This document shows, in pieces, positions 30,779 through 35,416 of a stretch of 35,416 bases of DNA (the stretch's first letter is position 1; each line of letters starts with the position of its first letter). The notes beneath the pieces are model-generated. The model worked only from the letters and a program-made list of their open reading frames with translations. It was not told the origin of the DNA and made no database searches. A program made the translations under genes and the position numbers. Source of the stretch: Coprococcus sp. (GTDB lineage: Bacteria > Bacillota > Clostridia > Lachnospirales > Lachnospiraceae). The stretch covers positions 1-35,416 of the forward strand of contig JAEDGN010000021.1 of the NCBI GenBank assembly GCA_016297495.1, read 5' to 3'.

Positions 30779-31915
30779 ATGCTTGAATGGAAGACCTGTA
30801 TGAGAGGCGGGGTAACGGTACTTCTGGTGTATTTGCTGATTCATTACTGGAGCGGGCTCAGCGGAATTGTCCGTCTTGCGGTGAGTGCAGCGGTTCCTTT
30901 GATTCTGGGTTGTGTGATCGCCTATATTGTCAATATTCTAATGAGTTTTTATGAGCGATATTTTCCGACAGGAAAGAAAAATGAGAAGTGGCAGCGTATC
31001 CGCAGGCCGGTGTGTATGCTGCTGTCGTTTTTAACGGTGGTGCTGGTGATTTTTCTGATCATCCGTATGATTATCCCGGAACTGGTTGATTGTATCCGTC
31101 TGGTGCTGGATCAGCTTCCTGATGCAATGAATACTCTTTATGCATGGGGAGAAGAGAATTTGCATATGAGTCAGTGGCTGTCGGAAGAGGCCGGACAGAT
31201 TTACAGCAGCAATTTGCAGAATACGGACTGGCAGGCAGTGGTCAAAAAGGTGCTCGACTGGCTGATGACCGGGGTGGGCGGAGCCATGGCTTCCATTTTG
31301 ACTGTAGTTACATCCCTTTTTTCAACGGCGGTTACTGTGCTGGTGGCATTTGTGTTTTCAATTTATCTGCTGCTTGGCAAAGAACGCCTGGCGAGGCAGT
31401 GTGGTCTGCTGATTCGTACTTACTGTGGGAAAAAGGTGAGCAGCAGGGTATTATATGTTCTGTCAACATTGAATCAGTCCTTCCACAGTTTTATTGTAGG
31501 ACAGTGCCTGGAGGCAGTGATTCTTGGCGGACTCTGTACCATTGGTATGTTGATTCTGGGGTTCCCGTATGCGACCATGATTGGATGTCTGATAGGATTT
31601 ACAGCATTGATACCGGTGGCCGGTGCCTATATTGGTGCCGGTGTGGGCTGCTTTATGATATTTACGGTATCGCCCGTGAAAGCGGTTCTGTTCCTTGTTT
31701 TTATTGTTGTTCTGCAGCAGTTGGAAGGCAATCTGATCTACCCGAGAGTGGTGGGGGCGTCCATTGGTCTTCCGGGCATATGGGTGCTGGCAGCTGTTAC
31801 AGTGGGAGGCGGCATACTGGGCGTTGGCGGTATGCTTCTGGGGGTTCCGCTGGCGGCTGGTATCTATCAGCTCCTTCGGGCGGATGTCAGTAAACGGAAA
31901 AAACGCAGTTTATAG
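30779..31915 (+). CDS. AI-2E-family membrane protein
   Basis: 378 residues with about eight membrane helices. The family C-terminal block is clear: GQCLEAVILGGLCTIGMLILGFPYATMIGCLIGFTALIPVAGAYIGAGVG followed by QQLEGNLIYPRVVGASIGLPGIWVLAAVTVGGGILGVGGMLLGVPLAAGIYQLL. Members are trimeric and have been linked to AI-2 export, Na+/H+ exchange or sporulation (YtvI), so function here is open. AAAGGAAGGAAAG precedes the ATG. Its last 6 nt overlap the stop end of the convergent gene. Confidence 0.9.
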   Translation: MLEWKTCMRGGVTVLLVYLLIHYWSGLSGIVRLAVSAAVPLILGCVIAYIVNILMSFYERYFPTGKKNEKWQRIRRPVCMLLSFLTVVLVIFLIIRMIIPELVDCIRLVLDQLPDAMNTLYAWGEENLHMSQWLSEEAGQIYSSNLQNTDWQAVVKKVLDWLMTGVGGAMASILTVVTSLFSTAVTVLVAFVFSIYLLLGKERLARQCGLLIRTYCGKKVSSRVLYVLSTLNQSFHSFIVGQCLEAVILGGLCTIGMLILGFPYATMIGCLIGFTALIPVAGAYIGAGVGCFMIFTVSPVKAVLFLVFIVVLQQLEGNLIYPRVVGASIGLPGIWVLAAVTVGGGILGVGGMLLGVPLAAGIYQLLRADVSKRKKRSL

Positions 31916-32560
31916 CAGAATCTTTTCACCGGTTTTCAGAAAATAGCAGGCCCCGCTGTAAAGCTGATTCTCATAGAGCTGCACAATGATTTCCTGCATG
32001 CGCTTGTCAAGGCGATGATAAACCCGGCGCATCTCCCAGGGCAGCCCTTGAATATACTCTGCCTGACGGGTATTCAGTGCGTTCAGAATGGGCTGAAACC
32101 TGCCAGTCCTGATCTGCAGTCCGAAATCCAGTGACACATAGGAGGAAGATGCGCCGTTCTCGGTGCATTTTTCTGTTATAAATGTAGACAGACTCCCGTG
32201 AAGAGCCGGAGAAAAATATTGTTCTTGCAGAATGAACGTAGACTGGTTGGCAGTATCCTCGGTGGAGTCAACAGTTATCCGTCGAAAGGACGGGCGGCCG
32301 TTCTGATTATATTCTTTGATATAGGCATATTTGGGCTCTTTGGGACGGCTGCCCGGTTCTTCGATGAGCAGAGTACCGTTTTCCAGAAGACGTGCCCAGA
32401 CTGCTTTTTGAATCTTTTCTACGGGTGTGGGGAAATCCAGCCGTTCGGCAATCTGACGGACGGTATACCCCTCATCTGTCAAATAACGTATAGCGCCTCC
32501 GCTTGCCATTTCAAAAGTGAAATTGGATAGAGCTTTCTTAAAATAATCCTGTTTTTCCAT
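31910..32560 (-). CDS. Unrecognised protein with N-terminal HTH-like segment
   Basis: 216 residues, family not recognised. Residues about 17-60 (EMASGGAIRYLTDEGYTVRQIAERLDFPTPVEKIQKAVWARLLENGTLLI) look like a winged HTH. The remainder is hydrophilic, ending with GACYFLKTGEKILL. ATG at 32560 has GAGGAGAG 6 nt upstream; the longer reading to 32629 adds unlikely sequence. A regulatory role is a guess. It overlaps the convergent AI-2E-family gene by 6 nt. Confidence 0.65.
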   Translation of the reverse strand: MEKQDYFKKALSNFTFEMASGGAIRYLTDEGYTVRQIAERLDFPTPVEKIQKAVWARLLENGTLLIEEPGSRPKEPKYAYIKEYNQNGRPSFRRITVDSTEDTANQSTFILQEQYFSPALHGSLSTFITEKCTENGASSSYVSLDFGLQIRTGRFQPILNALNTRQAEYIQGLPWEMRRVYHRLDKRMQEIIVQLYENQLYSGACYFLKTGEKILL

Positions 32561-32590
32561 GGAAATCTCTCCTCTCATCAGCATAATTTT

Positions 32591-32619
32591 ATTATACGAT
32601 AGATCAGCGGAAATGTCGA
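32591..32619 (-). promoter_or_regulatory. Promoter of the HTH-like gene
   Basis: On the minus strand: TCGACA (32619-32614), 17 nt, TATAAT (32596-32591). Confidence 0.6.
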
Positions 32620-32654
32620 ATTTTGCCATATCTGATGAGTGAAATTATTGTGAA

Positions 32655-32683
32655 TTAACACGTATTGAAATTATACGTATAAT
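32655..32683 (+). promoter_or_regulatory. Promoter and operator of the HicB locus
   Basis: TTAACA (32655-32660), 17 nt, TATAAT (32678-32683). A perfect inverted repeat ACGTAT-N7-ATACGT (32660-32678) fills the spacer and is a likely autorepressor operator. Confidence 0.7.
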
Positions 32684-32715
32684 ATGTTAGCATATATCAT
32701 ATAAGGGGGATATGA

Positions 32716-32759
32716 ATGCCCAAAAGACCAGTAGAGATGGAGCGGGAGGAATTATCAAT
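32716..32759 (+). pseudogene. Possible hicA 5' remnant
   Basis: AAGGGGG followed 6 nt later by an ATG opening MPKRPVEME, which resembles the start of HicA toxins (MPxxPxEM). After about nine codons the frame no longer looks like HicA, and the hicB ribosome site and start follow at once. A deletion of the toxin body is the simplest reading. The resemblance is short and the call uncertain. Confidence 0.3.
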
Positions 32760-33188
32760 ATGTTTGCTATATATCCGGCATGTTTTTTTAAGGAAGATAA
32801 CGGTTATTCGGTTATCTTTCCCGATTTAAACTGGTTGTCAACCTGTGGCAGCAATATGAATGAAACCATGAAAGCGGCTGTCGATTGCCTTGCGGGATAT
32901 CTATATATGTGTCAGCAGGATGGAGAGGATATTCCGGCACCTTCAGCTGTTGAGGATATTGATCCGGTTCAGATTGCACTGGAACTGGATCCGGAGTATT
33001 CTGCTTCCGAGGCATTTGTCAATATGGTGACTGTTGATGTGGAAGCCTATGCAAAGGAACATTTTGAAAAATCTGTGAAAAAAACACTCACTATTCCGGC
33101 ATGGCTGAATAAAGCTGCCCTGGAGCAGAATATTAATTTCTCACAGACTTTGCAGGAAGCGTTGGTGGCTAAGGTGAAAAGCCGATAA
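32760..33188 (+). CDS. HicB-family antitoxin-like protein
   Basis: 142 residues. The N-terminal HicB fold is readable (YPACFFKEDNGYSVIFPDLNWLSTCGSNMNETMKAAVDCLAGYL, residues 5-48), followed by a C-terminal DNA-binding segment (KKTLTIPAWLNKAALEQNINFSQTLQEALVAKV), which looks RHH-like. HicB normally neutralises the HicA RNase and represses its own operon. ATG at 32760 has GGGAGGA about 10 nt upstream. No intact hicA is present on either side, so it is an orphan antitoxin. It sits behind a promoter whose spacer holds an inverted repeat. Confidence 0.85.
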   Translation: MFAIYPACFFKEDNGYSVIFPDLNWLSTCGSNMNETMKAAVDCLAGYLYMCQQDGEDIPAPSAVEDIDPVQIALELDPEYSASEAFVNMVTVDVEAYAKEHFEKSVKKTLTIPAWLNKAALEQNINFSQTLQEALVAKVKSR

Positions 33189-33222
33189 TACACAAAATTT
33201 GTTATGGAGAAAGTGTAATGAG

Positions 33223-34218
33223 ATGAGAACAGAAGAAATTTGTAAGAATATATACAGAATACCCGTCAGACTGACGGGAAATCCGCTGAAAGAGCTGAAT
33301 AGTTACCTGATTAAAGATTCGGACAGGAGCCTGCTGATTGATACGGGATTTCGCAGAGCAGAGTGTCGGGAAGACCTGCTGACCGGTTTGAAGGAGCTTG
33401 GTGTGCGTCTGGAAGATACAGATATCTTTCTTACGCATCTTCACAGCGATCATTCCGGACTGGCAGCAGAGCTGATTGCTCCGGAAGGCAAGATCTACAT
33501 AGGAAAAATCGATGATGAATGGCTCGACAATACAGAGTTCATTGAAGCGAAGAGAAATCATTATCTCAGAAGTTACAGACAGGGCGGAACGCCGGCGGAA
33601 ACCATTGATAAGATGCTTGTACACAATCCTGCGGTCACAGAGGCGGCGGTGCCGGGCTCTGGGAATTATGTTCCGATGCATTCCGGGGAGAAGCTGAAGG
33701 TGGGTGGTTATGAGCTGGAATGCATCTGGACACCGGGCCATACGCCGGGCCATATGTGTCTCTGGAACGAGGAATATGGTATCATGTTTACGGGAGATCA
33801 TATCCTGTTTGATATTACACCGAATATCACCCAGTGGCCGGGTGTTGAGGATTCTCTCGGGGATTATCTGGATTCCCTTGAGATGATGAAGAAGTATCCT
33901 GTGCGGCTGGCATTGCCGGGGCACAGAAAGACCGGAGACTATATCCAGCGTATCAGTCAGCTGCAGGAACATCATCAGCGGCGGCTTAACGAAGCGTTGA
34001 GGGTTATAAAGGAAACACCGGGGATGAGTACTTATGAAATAACGGGACAACTGACATGGAAGATTCGGGCAAGAAACTGGGAGGAATTCCCGGATACACA
34101 GAAGTTTTTTGCGGTGGGAGAATGCATGGCCCATCTGGATTATCTGCAGAAAAGGGGTCAGATAAGTTCAGAGATGGATAAAGACGGTATTTTAAGATAT
34201 ACAAAAAGGGACAGCTGA
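33223..34218 (+). CDS. MBL-fold hydrolase (glyoxalase II-like)
   Basis: 331 residues. The metal motif THLHSDHSGL (His72, His74, Asp76, His77), the later TPGHTPGHMCLW and FTGDHILFDITPNI, and the GHRKTGDYIQRI block define an MBL hydrolase of the glyoxalase II/LACTB2-like group. The C-terminal 80 residues form a helical extension (EHHQRRLNEALRVIKETPGMSTYEITGQL), common in this group. The substrate is unknown. The ATG at 33223 lacks a good ribosome site (GGAG is 13 nt away). It may be co-transcribed with hicB, 34 nt upstream. Confidence 0.85.
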   Translation: MRTEEICKNIYRIPVRLTGNPLKELNSYLIKDSDRSLLIDTGFRRAECREDLLTGLKELGVRLEDTDIFLTHLHSDHSGLAAELIAPEGKIYIGKIDDEWLDNTEFIEAKRNHYLRSYRQGGTPAETIDKMLVHNPAVTEAAVPGSGNYVPMHSGEKLKVGGYELECIWTPGHTPGHMCLWNEEYGIMFTGDHILFDITPNITQWPGVEDSLGDYLDSLEMMKKYPVRLALPGHRKTGDYIQRISQLQEHHQRRLNEALRVIKETPGMSTYEITGQLTWKIRARNWEEFPDTQKFFAVGECMAHLDYLQKRGQISSEMDKDGILRYTKRDS

Positions 34219-34241
34219 CGTCCGTCGGCTGCCCTTTTTGT
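34201..34241 (+). terminator. Intrinsic terminator
   Basis: ACAAAAAGGG (34201-34210) pairs with CCCTTTTTGT (34232-34241), with a further CAGC/GCTG pairing inside. It overlaps the last codons of the MBL gene, and its symmetrical A/T arms could serve both strands. Confidence 0.8.
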
Positions 34242-34252
34242 ATGAACCAATA

Positions 34253-34789
34253 TCAGCAGTTCTTTACAATTCTTTTTTCCATGAAGGTCTCGAATTCTTC
34301 AGCAGTTCCCTTTGTGAATCCGTTTTTATCAATGACGACATAACTCTTCTCATAGCGCAGCAGAAAGAAATTCTCCCATGATTCAATGTCACTGAACTGG
34401 TAGAGACGATATTCTCCGTGATTTTTTCCGGCTGACTGATACATGACGTTTTTGTAGACCTTGATCTTTCTTGGAAGCAGAAGTTCCTTGCTGTAAGCAT
34501 TCTGATAGAACTTCAGCTGGTTCTTCGGGGTGTTTCTGTAGAGAATATAGAATGAATAAATACTTGCCGCAGCCAGTGCCACTGTGTAGATGATGACGGA
34601 TGACTGGCGGTAGGCAGTGCAGATCATCCCGAAATAGATGGCTGCAGCGCCTGTCAGAATACCGACAAGCAGTGCAATCAGACGGTAAGTCTTTGCCTTG
34701 CGGTTTCCCTTTAGATTTTTTTCAATAATATGCTGAATGACGGCCTCGTTCAGCTGAGTTTCATTTTCAAAAAGCAAATCCATTGCCAT
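34253..34789 (-). CDS. YcxB-like membrane protein
   Basis: 178 residues. Two membrane helices (about 37-58 and 64-84) are followed by a YcxB-like C-terminal domain (YRLYQFSDIESWENFFLLRYEKSYVVIDKNGFTKGTAEEFETFM). The family has no known function. ATG at 34789 has GGAGG 8 nt upstream; the longer reading to 34804 puts that site inside the gene. Confidence 0.8.
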   Translation of the reverse strand: MAMDLLFENETQLNEAVIQHIIEKNLKGNRKAKTYRLIALLVGILTGAAAIYFGMICTAYRQSSVIIYTVALAAASIYSFYILYRNTPKNQLKFYQNAYSKELLLPRKIKVYKNVMYQSAGKNHGEYRLYQFSDIESWENFFLLRYEKSYVVIDKNGFTKGTAEEFETFMEKRIVKNC

Positions 34790-34914
34790 AACAGGTTCCT
34801 CCATCTTTTAAAAAGTGTCATGTACATTGTTTACCTGAACAGTATAACACGAAATATGAATAATCGGAAAGAATATTTGTCTCATATCGATTTATATACG
34901 AAAAGGTCTGTCTG

Positions 34915-34923
34915 TGTTATAAT
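34915..34923 (+). promoter_or_regulatory. Extended -10 promoter
   Basis: TGTTATAAT at 34915-34923 with no good -35, about 70 nt before the next gene's ribosome site. Confidence 0.5.
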
Positions 34924-35006
34924 GAATCCACAGGCAATGGCAGCGTTATAAACCGAACGATCAGGGTTTTGATAATGAAGTATTGACAGATGAGGAGTGA
35001 TGAAAG

Positions 35007-35416
35007 ATGTATGCTTATTCTTTGCCGCAGTGGCTGTCATTTTTTTACATATACTGTGTTTTCGGGTGGTGCTTTGAATCGGCTTATGTATCGCTGAAGA
35101 AGCATCATCCTGTCAACAGAGGGTTCATGACAGGTCCCTATATTCCGCTGTATGGATCAGGGGCGGTGCTGATTCTTTTTGTGACACTGCCGGTGCGGGA
35201 CAATTATATTCTGATGTATATAGTAGGTGCCGTAGCGGCCACGATCCTGGAATATATTACCGGCGTGGTCATGGAGCGGCTGTTTGGTGTTCGATACTGG
35301 GACTACAGTGATCAGAAATTTAATTTTCAGGGGCAGGTTTGCCTTTCATCGACAGTTGTATGGGGATTTATGACCCTGTTTCTCGTGGAGTTTATTCATC
35401 ATCCCATTGAGCAGGT
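35007..35416 (+). CDS. CmpB-type putative ABC transporter permease family protein (partial)
   Basis: The open frame runs off the window end after 136 codons. It starts with a membrane helix (WLSFFYIYCVFGWCFESAYVS), then NRGFMTGPYIPLYGSGAVLILF, then ILEYITGVVMERLFGVRYWDYSDQKFNFQGQVCL. The NRGFxxGPxxPxYG and YWDYS...NxQGxVCL phrases are the hallmark of the family named 'putative ABC-transporter type IV' (CmpB); no transport role is proven. GAGGAG lies 9 nt before the ATG. Confidence 0.85.
   Translation, partial: MYAYSLPQWLSFFYIYCVFGWCFESAYVSLKKHHPVNRGFMTGPYIPLYGSGAVLILFVTLPVRDNYILMYIVGAVAATILEYITGVVMERLFGVRYWDYSDQKFNFQGQVCLSSTVVWGFMTLFLVEFIHHPIEQ

Noticed and set aside
31144..31893. 249-codon frame inside the AI-2E-family gene
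   Set aside because: Alternate-frame shadow; Gly/Cys/Ser-rich nonsense sequence with no start signal.
33202..34134. 310-codon open frame antisense to the second MBL gene
   Set aside because: The sense frame carries clear MBL motifs; the antisense protein has no recognisable domain.

Overview
The window looks like a chromosomal segment of an anaerobic, spore-forming Clostridia species, most likely Lachnospiraceae. The signs are strong AGGAGG-type ribosome binding sites, an [FeFe] hydrogenase, a class B sortase, SpoIID/SpoIIQ-like sporulation genes, OFA-type MFS and MATE transporters, and moderate GC with AT-rich intergenic regions. I saw no tRNA, rRNA, CRISPR array, transposase or phage gene.

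Left part (1-20.1 kb) is mixed housekeeping: an FMN riboswitch with terminator ahead of an FGGY sugar kinase, a duplicated membrane protein, sortase B, ackA, a divergent HxlR regulator/nitroreductase pair, a sporulation cell-wall block (SpoIID-like, SEDS polymerase, dead-LytM SpoIIQ-like with a sigma-F-type promoter), a GIY-YIG protein, citrate synthase, cardiolipin synthase, a radical SAM/SPASM protein, thiD, a metallo-beta-lactamase-fold (MBL) hydrolase, and a two-gene operon of a NuoF/GltD-like flavoprotein and an [FeFe] hydrogenase.

Centre (20.1-30.7 kb) is the most interesting part: a gene set matching every step of the anaerobic phloroglucinol pathway. It holds an SDR reductase (phloroglucinol reductase), a cyclase-family metal hydrolase (dihydrophloroglucinol cyclohydrolase), a 3-hydroxyacyl-CoA dehydrogenase-like enzyme ((S)-3-hydroxy-5-oxohexanoate dehydrogenase) and a BKACE enzyme (triacetate acetoacetate-lyase), with a metal-site-less cupin, a small zinc ribbon, an MFS and a MATE transporter. 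A PAS/sigma-54 activator and an HxlR regulator flank it. I found three consensus sigma-54 (-24/-12) promoters and eight copies of a 16-bp inverted-repeat motif (GGTGAAAWANNNMACC) next to them, which I propose is the activator's binding site. One sigma-54 promoter drives only about 80 nt before a strong terminator, suggesting a small RNA or attenuated leader. Another reads antisense through the HxlR gene towards the reductase operon. The adjoining hydrogenase pair could supply NADPH from H2 for the first reduction.

Right part (30.7-35.4 kb): an AI-2E-family membrane protein, an unrecognised HTH-like protein, an orphan HicB with a possible hicA remnant, an MBL hydrolase, a YcxB-like membrane protein, and a CmpB-family membrane protein cut by the window end.

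Functions come from motif recognition by eye. No database search was run.
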